A stretch of DNA of 64,000 nt from Segniliparus sp051660745 (GCF_051660745.1 NZ_JBOFQF010000028.1:248001-312000); one strand, 5' to 3'; positions 16,419-24,536 are shown, counted from the first letter of the stretch. The notes: generated by a model not told the origin, from the sequence alone. Translations and numbers: made by a program.

Positions 16419-17918
16419 ATGACGACGTTGGCCAGCAACGGGACGACGAAGGGGAAAGACAGCCTGCGCGCTCCTTCTGTCGTGGTTATCGGCGCGGGGA
16501 TGTCCGGGGTGGCGATGGGGGCCAAGCTCAAGGAAGCCGGGATCGAGGACTTCGTCATCTTGGAGAAAGGGCGCAGCATCGGCGGGACATGGCGCGAGAA
16601 CACCTATCCGGGCCTGACGTGCGACGTGCCCTCGCACTGGTACCAGTACACCTTCGCGAAGAACCCCGAGTGGTCGCACCTCTTCCCGACGCAGCCGGAG
16701 ATCGAGCGCTATCTCGACGAGACGGCGGACCGCCTCGGGGTCACTCCGCGCATCCGCTTCGGAGAGGAAGTCGTCGAGGCGGTCTTCGAGGACGGGAAAT
16801 GGCGGGTGGCCACGACGAAGGATGTGTACTCCGCAGACTTCGTCGTCTCTGCCTCTGGTGTGCTGCACCACCCCAAGACCGCCCCGCTGCCGGGGCTCGA
16901 CTCGTTCCAAGGCGCGCTCTTCCACTCGGCCCGCTGGGACCACTCCGTGCCCCTCGAAGGCAGGCGGGTCGGGGTGGTCGGCACCGGGTCGACCGGCGTC
17001 CAGATCGTCTCGGCGCTATCCAAGCGGAACGTCGACGTGACGCTCTTCCAACGCACCGCGCAATGGGTCGCCCCGCTGCCGAACCCGCCGACCGGCCCGG
17101 TCCTGCGTTGGGCGCTGCGGACCTTCCCCGCGCTCAACACGGTGTTCTACCGGACGCTCCGAGTGCTCTTCGGCGGACTCTTCCAAGGCGTGATCCATCC
17201 GGAGGGGATCCGGTACAAGCTGGTCAACGCGTTCTGCCACCTCCATCTGCGCACTGTCAGAGACAAGGGGCTGCGGGCGAAGCTCACCCCGCCGGACAAG
17301 CCCATGTGCAAGCGCACGGTGATCCACCCGGCGTTCTACCGCGCCGTGCAGCGCCCGAACGTGCATTTGGTCACTGAGGGGATCGACCGCGTCGTGGACA
17401 ACGGGATCGTCACGAAGGACGGCCAGCTGCACGAGCTCGACGTGCTCGTCATGGCGACCGGCTTCGACTTCCACGCCTTCGTGCGTCCGGCCAAGATCGT
17501 CGGCGACGGCGGACGGACCCTCGACGAGGCGTGGGCCGAGAGCGGCCCGAGGGCCTACCGGACGGTGGCCGTGCCGGGGTTCCCGAATTTCTTCTTCGTG
17601 ATGGGCCCGCACAGCCCGGTCGGGAACTTCTCCCTGGTCGGGATCGCCGAGGCGCAGGCGAAGTACATCATGGGGTGGATCGACCGGTGGCGCACGGGGC
17701 AGTTCGATTTCGCCGAGCCGAGGCAGGACGTCACGGACGCCTACAACGCGGAGATCAAAGAAGCCGTGAAGGGGACGATCTGGGTCAGCGGCTGCAACAG
17801 TTGGTACCTCGGCAAAGACGGGGCGCCCGAGCTGTGGCCCTGGTCGCCGTGGAAGCACGAGAGGATGCTCTCGAAGATCGCCGAAGACGAGTTCGCGCTC
17901 ACCAAGAGCGGCCCGTAA
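16419..17918 (+). CDS. FAD/NADPH-dependent Baeyer-Villiger-type monooxygenase
   Basis: A 499-aa flavoprotein monooxygenase. The FAD motif is VVVIGAGMSGVAMGAKL, followed by GGTWRENTYPGLTCDVPSH, typical of Baeyer-Villiger enzymes. The BVMO fingerprint FxGxxxHxxxW is present as FQGALFHSARWDH at about residues 164-176. The NADPH motif is VGVVGTGSTGVQIV. These enzymes insert oxygen next to a ketone or oxidise heteroatoms; EthA in mycobacteria is a relative, though here the length and motifs suggest a different substrate. The start has GAGGAG 5 nt upstream. It sits between efpA and proS, where I do not recall it in mycobacteria, so it may be an insertion. Confidence 0.9.
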   Translation: MTTLASNGTTKGKDSLRAPSVVVIGAGMSGVAMGAKLKEAGIEDFVILEKGRSIGGTWRENTYPGLTCDVPSHWYQYTFAKNPEWSHLFPTQPEIERYLDETADRLGVTPRIRFGEEVVEAVFEDGKWRVATTKDVYSADFVVSASGVLHHPKTAPLPGLDSFQGALFHSARWDHSVPLEGRRVGVVGTGSTGVQIVSALSKRNVDVTLFQRTAQWVAPLPNPPTGPVLRWALRTFPALNTVFYRTLRVLFGGLFQGVIHPEGIRYKLVNAFCHLHLRTVRDKGLRAKLTPPDKPMCKRTVIHPAFYRAVQRPNVHLVTEGIDRVVDNGIVTKDGQLHELDVLVMATGFDFHAFVRPAKIVGDGGRTLDEAWAESGPRAYRTVAVPGFPNFFFVMGPHSPVGNFSLVGIAEAQAKYIMGWIDRWRTGQFDFAEPRQDVTDAYNAEIKEAVKGTIWVSGCNSWYLGKDGAPELWPWSPWKHERMLSKIAEDEFALTKSGP

Positions 17919-17921
17919 GAT
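17916..17921 (+). promoter_or_regulatory. Candidate -10 box (TAAGAT) overlapping the monooxygenase stop
   Basis: TAAGAT includes the TAA stop of the upstream gene and ends 7 nt before ATG 17929 of proS. No SD is visible, so proS may be leaderless from here. Confidence 0.4.
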
Positions 17922-17928
17922 CTTCGGA

Positions 17929-19767
17929 ATGGTCACTCGACTCTCTGAACTGTTTTTGCGCACCCTGCGGGAGGATCCCGCCGACGCCGAGGTCTCCAAC
18001 CACAAGCTCCTCGTGCGGGGCGGCTACTTCCGACGGATCTCGCCGGGCGTGTTCGCGTGGCTGCCGCTCGGCCTGAAGGTGCTGCGGCAGATCGAGAACG
18101 TGGTGCGAGAAGAGATGGACGGGATCGGCGGCCAGGAGATCCTGCTGCCCGCGCTCGCGCCGCGACAGCCCTACGAGACCTCCAACCGGTGGACGGAGTA
18201 CGGGGACAACCTTTTCCGGCTCAAGGACCGCAAAGGCGGCGACTACCTGCTCGCGCCGACCCACGAGGAGCTGTTCGCGCTCATCGTGAAGGGGGAGTAC
18301 ACCTCGTACAAGGACCTGCCGACGATTCTTTACCAGATCCAGACGAAGTACCGGGACGAGGAGCGCCCGCGCGCAGGCATTCTGCGCGGCAGGGAGTTCG
18401 TCATGAAGGACTCGTACTCCTTCGACGTGGACGAGGCGGGCAACAAGGCTGCCTACCACTCGCACCGCGAGGCGTACCAGCGGATCTTCGAGCGGCTCGG
18501 GGTCTCGTACGTCATCGTCGCCGCGACCTCGGGCGCGATGGGCGGCTCGGCGAGCGAGGAGTTCCTCGCGGAGAGCGCGATCGGCGAGGACACCTACGTG
18601 CGCTGCGTGGAGTCCGGCTACGCCGCGAACGTCGAGGCCGTCACGACGCCCCCGGCCGCCCCGGTCGACTTTTCGGGAGCGCCAGCGGCGCAGACGCACG
18701 ACACCGGCGACACGCCGACCATCGCGAGCCTGGTGGCGTGGGCGAACACGGTGCTTATCGGTGAGAAAGGCCTCGGGCGCGAAGTGGCCGCCGCCGACAC
18801 GCTGAAAAACGTCCTCGTCAAAGTCCGCGAGCCCCAGAAGGGCGGGAAGCAAGGCGAGTGGGAGCTGCTCGCGATCGGCCTGCCCGGCGACCGCGAGGTG
18901 GACTTCAAACGCCTCGGCGCGCAGCTGGAGCCCGCCGAGGTGGAGCTCTTGACCGAGGAGGACTTCGCCGCGCACCCGTTCCTCGTGCGGGGGTACATCG
19001 GCCCCGGCGCGCTCCGCGCCAACGGAGTCCGCTACCTCCTCGACCCCCGGATTGGGATCGGCACGAGCTGGATCACCGGCGCGGACGAGCAAGGCAAACA
19101 CGTCGTCGGCCTCGTGCACGGCCGAGACTTCACTGCGGACGGGACTGTCGAGGCCGCCGAGGTCCGCGAGGGCGACCTGTCGCCCGACGGCAAGGGGCCG
19201 CTCGTCGCGGCGCGCGGCATCGAGATCGGACATGTCTTCGCGCTCGGCACGAAGTACACCGACGCGTTCTCGGTGGACGTCCTCGGCGAGAACGGCAAGC
19301 CCGCGCGGCTCATCATGGGCTCGTACGGCGTCGGGGTCTCCCGGCTGGTCGGCGTGGTCGCCGAGCAGTGGCACGACGAGAAGGGTTTGCGCTGGCCGCC
19401 GCAGATCGCGCCGTTCCAGGTCCACGTGCTCGCCACAGGGAAGGGCGGGGCCGAGGCCGAGGCGGCCGAGCGGTACGCGGCCGAGCTCGAATCCCACGGG
19501 CTGCGTGTCCTCCTTGACGACCGCAAGGCTTCGCCCGGTGTGAAATTCGCCGACGCGGAGCTGCTCGGCACGCCGGTCATCGTGGTGGTCGGACGGGACT
19601 GGGCGAGCGAGGGCAAGGTCGAGCTGAAGGAACGCTTCACCGGCGAGTCGGGCCTCGTCGAGGCGGGCGTCGTCGTCCCATCGGCGGTCGCGGCCCTCGC
19701 CAAGGCCGCGGAATTCGTCGCAAGGGGCTCGGGCCAGGCGGCGGGACGGGCAGGCTCCGGCGAGTAG
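17929..19767 (+). CDS. proS: Prolyl-tRNA synthetase (bacterial long type)
   Basis: Charges tRNA-Pro with proline. The 612-aa product is the bacterial form with an editing (INS) domain inserted between class II motifs 2 and 3. Motif 1 is in SPGVFAWLPLGLKVLRQIENVV. Motif 2 is seen in YQIQTKYRDEERPRAGILRGREFVMKDSYSFD. The insertion covers roughly residues 225-385, including TPTIASLVAWANTVL. Motif 3 is MGSYGVGVSRLVGVV, and the anticodon-binding domain is QVHVLATGKGG to the end. The position ahead of nusA agrees with mycobacteria, although membrane genes now intervene. The stop TAG overlaps the next gene's -10. Confidence 0.97.
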   Translation: MVTRLSELFLRTLREDPADAEVSNHKLLVRGGYFRRISPGVFAWLPLGLKVLRQIENVVREEMDGIGGQEILLPALAPRQPYETSNRWTEYGDNLFRLKDRKGGDYLLAPTHEELFALIVKGEYTSYKDLPTILYQIQTKYRDEERPRAGILRGREFVMKDSYSFDVDEAGNKAAYHSHREAYQRIFERLGVSYVIVAATSGAMGGSASEEFLAESAIGEDTYVRCVESGYAANVEAVTTPPAAPVDFSGAPAAQTHDTGDTPTIASLVAWANTVLIGEKGLGREVAAADTLKNVLVKVREPQKGGKQGEWELLAIGLPGDREVDFKRLGAQLEPAEVELLTEEDFAAHPFLVRGYIGPGALRANGVRYLLDPRIGIGTSWITGADEQGKHVVGLVHGRDFTADGTVEAAEVREGDLSPDGKGPLVAARGIEIGHVFALGTKYTDAFSVDVLGENGKPARLIMGSYGVGVSRLVGVVAEQWHDEKGLRWPPQIAPFQVHVLATGKGGAEAEAAERYAAELESHGLRVLLDDRKASPGVKFADAELLGTPVIVVVGRDWASEGKVELKERFTGESGLVEAGVVVPSAVAALAKAAEFVARGSGQAAGRAGSGE

Positions 19768-19770
19768 GCT
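19765..19770 (+). promoter_or_regulatory. Candidate -10 box (TAGGCT) overlapping the proS stop
   Basis: TAGGCT includes the proS stop TAG and ends 6 nt before ATG 19777. It would give a leaderless mRNA for the methyltransferase. Confidence 0.4.
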
Positions 19771-19776
19771 GGGGCT

Positions 19777-20475
19777 ATGACCAGACACTTCCACCCCGAC
19801 CCGGCATGGGTCGCCGTCGAGGACTGGTTGTCGCAGACCTTGTTCTCCCCGGAAGAGGAGGAGACCGGGTCGATTTTCGACCGGAACAAGGCAGGCGGCT
19901 TGCCGCCCATCGACGTCGTGCCGACCGCAGGGAAGTTCCTCTTCCTCTTGGCCAAGATCGCCGGGGCCCGCCGCGTCCTCGAAGTCGGCACGCTCGGCGG
20001 GTACAGCTCCACGTGGCTCGCGCGCGCGTTGCCGTCCGGCGGCACGGTCGTGACGCTGGAGATCGACCCGCATCACGCCGAGGTCGCACGGGAGAACCAT
20101 GTCCTCGCCGGGGTCGGCGACCTCGTTGAGGTCGTGGTCGGCCCGGCCATCGACTCGCTGCTCGCGTTCAAAGCCGAGGGCGTCGAGCCGTTCGACCTGG
20201 TCTTCATCGACGCCGACAAGCGCAATAACGCGAACTACGTGCGGCTGGCGGTCGATCTCGCCCGTCCGGGCACGGTGATCGTGGTCGACAACGCCGTGCG
20301 CGGCGGGGCGATCATCGACCCGAACGCGTTGGACCTCGAACACGGCGACAACGATGCGCGCGGCACCCGCGAGGTGCTCGAATTGCTGGGGTCGCACCCG
20401 AGGCTCGACGCGACTGCCTTGCAGCTCGTGTCCTCGAAAGGGTGGGATGGCATCGCTGTTGCGGTTGTGCGATAG
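19777..20475 (+). CDS. SAM-dependent O-methyltransferase (Methyltransf_3)
   Basis: A 232-aa catechol-/caffeoyl-CoA-type O-methyltransferase. Motif I is RVLEVGTLGGYSSTWLA, motif II is VVTLEIDPHHAEVARENH, and the divalent-metal site is DLVFIDADKRNNANYVRLA with a later VDNAVRGGAI. The N-terminus GGLPPIDVVPTAGKFLFLL is the usual lead helix. Small actinobacterial members methylate phenolic hydroxyls or remain uncharacterised; the substrate here is unknown. It starts 9 nt after proS and precedes the MTYP membrane-protein array. Confidence 0.9.
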   Translation: MTRHFHPDPAWVAVEDWLSQTLFSPEEEETGSIFDRNKAGGLPPIDVVPTAGKFLFLLAKIAGARRVLEVGTLGGYSSTWLARALPSGGTVVTLEIDPHHAEVARENHVLAGVGDLVEVVVGPAIDSLLAFKAEGVEPFDLVFIDADKRNNANYVRLAVDLARPGTVIVVDNAVRGGAIIDPNALDLEHGDNDARGTREVLELLGSHPRLDATALQLVSSKGWDGIAVAVVR

Positions 20476-20482
20476 TGATCTT

Positions 20483-20536
20483 AGCCGGTTGTGCGCCGGG
20501 GGACCTGACTGAGGAGTTTGTGACATGACCTATCCG
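20483..20536 (+). repeat. Duplicated leader, copy 1 (5' of an MTYP gene)
   Basis: The block AGCCGGTTGTGCGCCGGGGG, then a short variable stretch, then GAGGAGTTTG and ATGACCTATCCG, is closely matched at 21316-21366. The duplication thus includes the SD and first codons of the two genes. Confidence 0.7.
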
Positions 20537-20866
20537 ACCGAGCCAAATCCGTACGGTGCTCCGGGACAACCGGGCGCTCCGGGCCAGCCGCCGTTCGCCC
20601 AAGGCTTTCCCGGCCAGCAGCCGCCTGCCGAGAAGAAGAACACCCTCGGGATCCTCGCGGTGGTCTTCGCCGCGTTGTTCGACATCTGCGCCATCGGCCT
20701 GATCCTCGGCATCGTCGCGGTCGCGACCGCCAAGGACAACGCGCAGCAGAAGAAGTTCGGCTGGATCGCCATCGGCATCGCGATCGCCTGGGGAGTTATC
20801 GGCGCCATCCTGAGCCTCAGCGGCGTCCTTGACTTCTCTGGCAGCGTGAGCACCACGACTCCGTGA
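20525..20866 (+). CDS. Small DUF4190-like membrane protein (MTYP family)
   Basis: A 113-aa protein of unknown function. The N-terminal 35 residues are Pro/Gly/Gln-rich (MTYPTEPNPYGAPGQP...). Two transmembrane helices follow (about 42-66 and 78-102), joined by a short basic loop, a DUF4190-like layout. In related actinobacterial proteins the proline-rich tail is cytoplasmic. GAGGAG lies 8 nt before the ATG. It is the first of five genes in 3 kb whose products start MTYP. Its stop overlaps the GTG start of the next gene (GTGA). The low-complexity N-terminus limits homology calls. Confidence 0.75.
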   Translation: MTYPTEPNPYGAPGQPGAPGQPPFAQGFPGQQPPAEKKNTLGILAVVFAALFDICAIGLILGIVAVATAKDNAQQKKFGWIAIGIAIAWGVIGAILSLSGVLDFSGSVSTTTP

Positions 20867-21261
20867 CGTATCCGGAGAACCCGCCCGAAGGGCAGCACCC
20901 TTTCCCGGGCACGGGCCAGCCCGTGCCCGGGTATTCGGTGTACCCTGCGGGGCCGCAGGCCCAGTACCCGCCGCAGTACTACCAGCCGCCGCAGACAGAG
21001 TCGAGCAATCTTGCGATCGCCGCGCTGGTCCTGGGGATTCTCTCGCTGACCGGCTGCAGCTGTCTGACCGGCATTCCCGCGATCATTTGCGCCAGGACGT
21101 ACCTGGGCAAGAATCTGCCGGAGAACCGGGCGTTGGCCCAAGTCGGCTTCTGGTTGGGCGTTGTGGCCACCGCGATCGGCGTGATCACGGTCTTGGTCTA
21201 TGGGGCGCTGATCGCTTTCGGCCTCGCTGGTGGATTCGGCGATCTGCCCGATCAGAACTGA
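20863..21261 (+). CDS. Small DUF4190-like membrane protein (MTYP family)
   Basis: A 132-aa protein starting at GTG 20863, which overlaps the previous stop by 4 nt, so translation is probably coupled. The N-terminal 45 residues are Pro/Tyr/Gln-rich (MTYPENPPEG..., then QYPPQYYQPPQTE). Two transmembrane segments follow: LAIAALVLGILSLTGCSCL (about 48-67) and a longer one from LAQVGFWLGVVATAIGVITV. A CSC motif lies at the end of helix 1. DUF4190-like; function unknown. Same array as its neighbours. Confidence 0.75.
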   Translation: MTYPENPPEGQHPFPGTGQPVPGYSVYPAGPQAQYPPQYYQPPQTESSNLAIAALVLGILSLTGCSCLTGIPAIICARTYLGKNLPENRALAQVGFWLGVVATAIGVITVLVYGALIAFGLAGGFGDLPDQN

Positions 21262-21315
21262 GCTTTCGCCCGATACGGCGGGACGTTCGAAGCGCGATTA
21301 TGAGAGAGTGGAGGG

Positions 21316-21366
21316 AGCCGGTCGTGCGCCGGGGGATTGACGAGGAGTTCACGCGATGACGTATCC
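21316..21366 (+). repeat. Duplicated leader, copy 2
   Basis: AGCCGGTCGTGCGCCGGGGG, then GACGAGGAGTTC and ATGACGTATCCG, copies 20483-20536. It preserves the ribosome-binding site and the first MTYP codons. Confidence 0.7.
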
Positions 21367-21847
21367 GCCTGGGCAGGATCCGTATGGGCAGTCGCCGTAC
21401 GGAGGATCGCCGTACGGGGGATCGCCGCCGAACCCATACGTCCAGCCGTCGAGCCCGTACGGCGGGAGTCCCTACGGCGGGCAGCCCCAGAACCCGTACG
21501 GCGCCCAACCGCCATATGGGGGACAGCCCCCATACGGAGCGCCTGGTGGATACGGATCCCCGGCGCAGGGGAGCGGCTCCGACACACTGGGCATTATTGG
21601 CACAGTCCTCGGGGCAATCGGCCTTTTGACCTCCTGGTGCTGTGGATGCTTGAACCTCTTGAGCCTCGCCGCGCTCATCCTCGGGATCATCGGGATGAAC
21701 AAGGCGAAGCAAGAGAGCCGCAGCCAGGGCCTGTCGCTTGCCGCAATTGTGCTCGGCGGGCTCGGCCTGCTCATCGGCGTTGGCATGGTGGTTGCTAGTT
21801 TGATCTGGCATTTCTCGCTCGGTGTGCCGAACAGGTTCAACCCTTAG
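21356..21847 (+). CDS. DUF4190-like membrane protein with YGG(S/Q)P repeats (MTYP family)
   Basis: A 163-aa protein. Residues 1-75 are a low-complexity tail of repeated PYGGSP and PYGGQP units. Two transmembrane segments then cover about 82-110 (with WCCGC at the centre) and 125-150 (LSLAAIVLGGLGLLIGVGM), joined by the basic loop NKAKQESRSQG typical of DUF4190. Function is unknown; such tails often mediate self-association or binding of cytoplasmic partners at the membrane. The SD GAGGAG lies 9 nt before ATG 21356. The tail repeats are in-frame coding repeats. Confidence 0.75.
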   Translation: MTYPPGQDPYGQSPYGGSPYGGSPPNPYVQPSSPYGGSPYGGQPQNPYGAQPPYGGQPPYGAPGGYGSPAQGSGSDTLGIIGTVLGAIGLLTSWCCGCLNLLSLAALILGIIGMNKAKQESRSQGLSLAAIVLGGLGLLIGVGMVVASLIWHFSLGVPNRFNP

Positions 21848-21877
21848 ATCGTTTCGCGTCAACGGAGAGGGAGCGTT

Positions 21878-22354
21878 ATGTGCGCCTACACGGAGGTTTC
21901 CGCCCACCGGTCGATATCGGCAAGGGCGGGGCTCGCCTTCTCTGGGCTTTTCACGCGCGGCATGGCCGCGCCGATCGGGGTGGGAGCCATCGGCCTCGCC
22001 TCATGCGTCGGGATGTGGTTCGCCCATCCGGAGACTCCTGGCGGGCCCATCCCGCCGTGCCCGCTCCGGCAGCTCTTCGGGATCGACTGCCCGGGATGCG
22101 GCGGCTCTCGGATGATGTGGCATCTGATGCACGGGGATGTGCTGCAAGCTTTGCGGTACAACGCCGTGGCGCTCGTGATCGTCGTGGCGCTGGCATACGC
22201 CTGGTTCGCCTGGTTCGTGAACCGGTGGCGCGGGATGAAACTGCCCACGTGGCATGACAAGCTCTGGGGCGGATGCGCGATCGGGTTCGTCGTGCCGGTG
22301 TGGTTCGTCGTCCGCAACCTCCCCTTCGCCCCGTTCACCCTGCTCCATGTGTGA
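21878..22354 (+). CDS. DUF2752 membrane protein
   Basis: A 158-aa protein with the DUF2752 signature CPLRQLFGIDCPGCGGSRMM at about residues 67-86, followed by HGDVLQALRYNAVAL. Three hydrophobic segments are visible (about 29-47, 95-113 and 131-148). The conserved CPxCGxxR cysteines suggest a metal or redox role, but the family has no assigned function. It has a good SD (GAGAGGGAG) and sits inside the MTYP array. Members commonly neighbour such small membrane proteins in actinobacteria. Confidence 0.8.
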   Translation: MCAYTEVSAHRSISARAGLAFSGLFTRGMAAPIGVGAIGLASCVGMWFAHPETPGGPIPPCPLRQLFGIDCPGCGGSRMMWHLMHGDVLQALRYNAVALVIVVALAYAWFAWFVNRWRGMKLPTWHDKLWGGCAIGFVVPVWFVVRNLPFAPFTLLHV

Positions 22355-22492
22355 CAGGCGGGGTGTGCGGGCCTATGCGACGCACCAGGCGCGGTGCGTT
22401 ACGCTTCTCGCAGATCATCTGATTCGGGGCCGTGGGGCACCAACGACGAGGGCCGTGCGTCAGCGCGGACATTGAGAAAGGCGGAGAGCCCA

Positions 22493-23065
22493 ATGACGTA
22501 TCCACCGAACCAGCCATTCCCGGGGTCCGACCCGAACCAGCCGGGTGGCTCGCCCTATGGCCAGCCGCCCGTCGGTGGTTCTCCGTACGGCCCTCCGCAG
22601 GGCAGCCCGTACGGCCAGCCGCCGGTCGGTGGTTCGCCGTACGGCCAGCCGCAGGGCAACCCGTACGGCCAGCCGCAGGGCAACCCGTACGGCCAGCCGC
22701 AGGGCAACCCGTACGGCCAGCCGCAGGGCAACCCGTACGGCCAGCCTGTTGGTGGTTCCCCGTACGGGCCTGGCGGCTCGGCGGGCGGCCCGCCCCCGGA
22801 CTACAAGGGCTGGGCCATCGCGTCCATCTTCCTTTTCTGGCCGTTGGCGATCCCTGCGTTCATCGCCTCGGGCAAAGTCTCCACGCTGTGGGCGCAAGGG
22901 GACATCGCAGGCGCGAACCAGGCCTCTGCGGACGCGAAAAAGTGGGGCAGCCTCGGTGTGTACATCGGCGCCGGATGGTCCGCGTTGTGGCTCATCTGCT
23001 GCTGCGTCTACTTCGTCTTCCTCGGCGGCAGCCTTGCCGCCGCGGGCGCGGGCAGCAGCTACTGA
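22493..23065 (+). CDS. CD225/dispanin-family membrane protein with 8-residue repeats (MTYP family)
   Basis: A 190-aa protein. Residues 1-103 are a low-complexity tail containing four exact GNPYGQPQ-type octapeptides and variants (GGSPYGQP). Residues 104-165 form a CD225/dispanin-like domain: DYKGWAIASIFLFWPLAIPAF, then a basic/polar loop with LWAQGDIAGANQASADAKKW, and a second transmembrane helix. This domain also occurs in interferon-induced transmembrane proteins; bacterial roles are unknown. ATG 22493 has GGCGGAGAG upstream and gives the MTYP start shared by its neighbours; the open frame extends further 5' without support. Confidence 0.8.
   Translation: MTYPPNQPFPGSDPNQPGGSPYGQPPVGGSPYGPPQGSPYGQPPVGGSPYGQPQGNPYGQPQGNPYGQPQGNPYGQPQGNPYGQPVGGSPYGPGGSAGGPPPDYKGWAIASIFLFWPLAIPAFIASGKVSTLWAQGDIAGANQASADAKKWGSLGVYIGAGWSALWLICCCVYFVFLGGSLAAAGAGSSY
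22655..22750 (+). repeat. 24-bp tandem repeat, four units (coding)
   Basis: GGCAACCCGTACGGCCAGCC plus GCAG is repeated at 22655, 22679, 22703 and 22727. The first three units are identical and the fourth diverges in its last bases. It encodes GNPYGQPQ in the dispanin-like protein, and such near-identity implies recent expansion or strand-slippage. Confidence 0.9.
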
Positions 23066-23098
23066 GCTGCCCCCGCGCGAGGATGCTGTGGGGCTAGC

Positions 23099-23491
23099 GT
23101 GACGTACCCGGATCCCTACCAGCAGCCGCCGTATGGCCAACAACCGCCGTACGGCCAGCCTGATGCTGGCTCACAGCCCTTCCGAGGGCAGTTCGCGTCG
23201 ATGCCGGACAAGCAGATTGGCTGGGTGGTGGCAGCGTTCTTGCTGTTCTGGCCCGTCGGGATCTTCGCGTTGCTGGAGTCGAACAAGGTCGAGGAGCGCT
23301 GGAAGCAGGGCGATGTCGCCGGGGCGCAGACTGCCTCGGAGAGCACGAAGAAGCTCGGGCAGTGGACCCTTTACATCTCGCTCGGCCTGTATGTGCTGGG
23401 CTGCGTTCTCGGGTGCCTGATCCCCGCGATCTTCGGTGTGGGCTTTTGCGGGCTCGGCGTCCTCGGGGCCGGGTCCGCGGGATCGGGCTAG
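23099..23491 (+). CDS. CD225/dispanin-family membrane protein (MTYP family)
   Basis: A 130-aa protein starting at GTG 23099, with MTYPDPYQQPPYGQQ as a short proline-rich tail. It has a dispanin-like core: PDKQIGWVVAAFLLFWPVGIF, then LLESNKVEERWKQGDVAGAQTASESTKKLGQW and a long second helix. The core aligns by eye with residues 104-165 of the preceding gene (WPxxIxAxxxSxKVxxxWxQGDxAGAxxAS), so the two are paralogues. The stop TAG shares the palindrome CTAG with the stop of the convergent DUF4439 gene. Function unknown. Confidence 0.8.
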   Translation: MTYPDPYQQPPYGQQPPYGQPDAGSQPFRGQFASMPDKQIGWVVAAFLLFWPVGIFALLESNKVEERWKQGDVAGAQTASESTKKLGQWTLYISLGLYVLGCVLGCLIPAIFGVGFCGLGVLGAGSAGSG

Positions 23492-23931
23492 CTGCCGGGG
23501 AACGGGGCGACGCGGGGGCTCAGGTCCAAGTTCTCGTTCCACTGCGCGGCGCGGACGGCGCAGTCCCCGAGCGCGCGCACGCCTTCCTCCCGCACCTCGG
23601 GCAAAGTGGCGCGTTCCACGAGGGATCGCCAGGCCCGTGCGGTCTCGAGCTCGATCTGAGCCGCGAGGCGCGCGGCGGACGGACCGTCCGCCACCTCGAT
23701 CGGCAAGAGATACGAGGGCGCGGCTTGTGGGGCTTGCCTGCCAGAGCCTGTGAGCCGCGCGGTGGCCGCGTCCCGATGGGCGCGATGCTCGGCGACGATG
23801 TCCGAGGTGAGCCGCGTGGTGGCCGGGTGCCGCACATAGGCCTGCACCACGCCGTAGGCGAACACGGCGGCGTGCTCTGCGGCGACGGCTTCGGCCAATG
23901 CGTCGGCGTCCTGCTGCGGCAGCTCGGTCAT
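23488..23931 (-). CDS. DUF4439 ferritin-like domain protein
   Basis: A 147-aa all-helical protein with the DUF4439 layout. It has LAEAVAAEHAAVFAYGVVQAYV, then IVAEHRAHRDAATARL, IELETARAWRSLVERA and LPEVREEGVRALGDCAVRAAQW. The ExxH pairs in helices 1, 2 and 3 (AEHAA, AEHRAHR) resemble ferritin-like di-iron ligands, but metal binding is not proven. It is coupled to the lipoprotein gene by an ATGA overlap. Both lie divergent from nusA, as do Rv2844/Rv2843 in M. tuberculosis (from memory). Function unknown. Confidence 0.82.
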   Translation of the reverse strand: MTELPQQDADALAEAVAAEHAAVFAYGVVQAYVRHPATTRLTSDIVAEHRAHRDAATARLTGSGRQAPQAAPSYLLPIEVADGPSAARLAAQIELETARAWRSLVERATLPEVREEGVRALGDCAVRAAQWNENLDLSPRVAPFPGS

Positions 23932-24431
23932 TGGGCCTCCTCGGCCAGCGCGACGACGAGAAGCGCCCGGGTCGCGGCGGCGACCGAGGCCGCCAACCCG
24001 GCCAGATACCCCGAGGAACCCTTGGCGAGTTCGCCTGCGAGGCGTTGCGATTCGGCGAGCGAGGCTTTGAACTCGTCCAAGGAGGCTGGGGCGGGAGGCT
24101 TCGGCGAGGAGCTCGTGGCCGTGGTGGAAGTGGTCGTTTTCGGCGGATCGAGCCGGGCGATCTGCGCGTCGAGCGTTTCGGCGTGGGCGCGGCGGAGGTC
24201 GCAGGCTTCGCGGAGCGCTTTCGCGTGGTCGGATTCGTGGCCGACGAGCAGTTCGGCCTGTTCTGACTCCTGCCAGGCCCGTCTCGACTGCTCGCGCAGC
24301 GAGGCCAGCAACTGCACGGCCTTGGGGTCGGGCTGTTCTTTGGCGCATCCGGCCGCGGCGGCGAGGAGCGCGGAAGCCCCGACGAGCAACACCGTGCGCC
24401 TGTCCACGGGGAGAGGTCGATCGGCGGTCAC
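23928..24431 (-). CDS. Putative lipoprotein beside DUF4439
   Basis: A 167-aa protein with a short twin-arginine-like basic start (DRRTVLLVGASALLAAAAGC), giving a lipobox with the lipidated cysteine at residue 29. The mature part is helical (SLREQSRRAWQESEQAELL, HAKALREACDLRRAHAETLDAQI). It then has a Thr/Ser/Pro linker near residues 98-112 and a last helix with many alanines. It starts at GTG 24431 and its stop overlaps the DUF4439 start by 4 nt, so the two probably act together at the outer face of the membrane. Function unknown. Confidence 0.75.
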   Translation of the reverse strand: MTADRPLPVDRRTVLLVGASALLAAAAGCAKEQPDPKAVQLLASLREQSRRAWQESEQAELLVGHESDHAKALREACDLRRAHAETLDAQIARLDPPKTTTSTTATSSSPKPPAPASLDEFKASLAESQRLAGELAKGSSGYLAGLAASVAAATRALLVVALAEEAQ

Positions 24432-24530
24432 GGTCCACTATCCTGCCATGGGCTGCGGTCAAGAGGGTTTCCGCCACGCGCCGCGCCTGGCAGAACCGTG
24501 CTCCCCGGTGCGTCCGGCAGGGAAGCGCGC

Positions 24531-24536
24531 TACACT
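24531..24536 (+). promoter_or_regulatory. Candidate -10 box for the nusA operon
   Basis: TACACT in the 178-bp divergent region gives a leader of about 70 nt that contains a perfect GCCGAG-G-CTCGGC dyad (24549-24561) and the SD GAGGAG. NusA operons are often autoregulated in their leaders. Confidence 0.35.

Noticed and set aside
22655..22750. Possible CRISPR-like repeat array
   Set aside because: The 24-bp units are contiguous without spacers and are in-frame codons for GNPYGQPQ.
23928..24431. A leaderless start for the lipoprotein gene
   Set aside because: The nearby GATAGT/TAGTGG does not fit the TAnnnT spacing seen at other starts.
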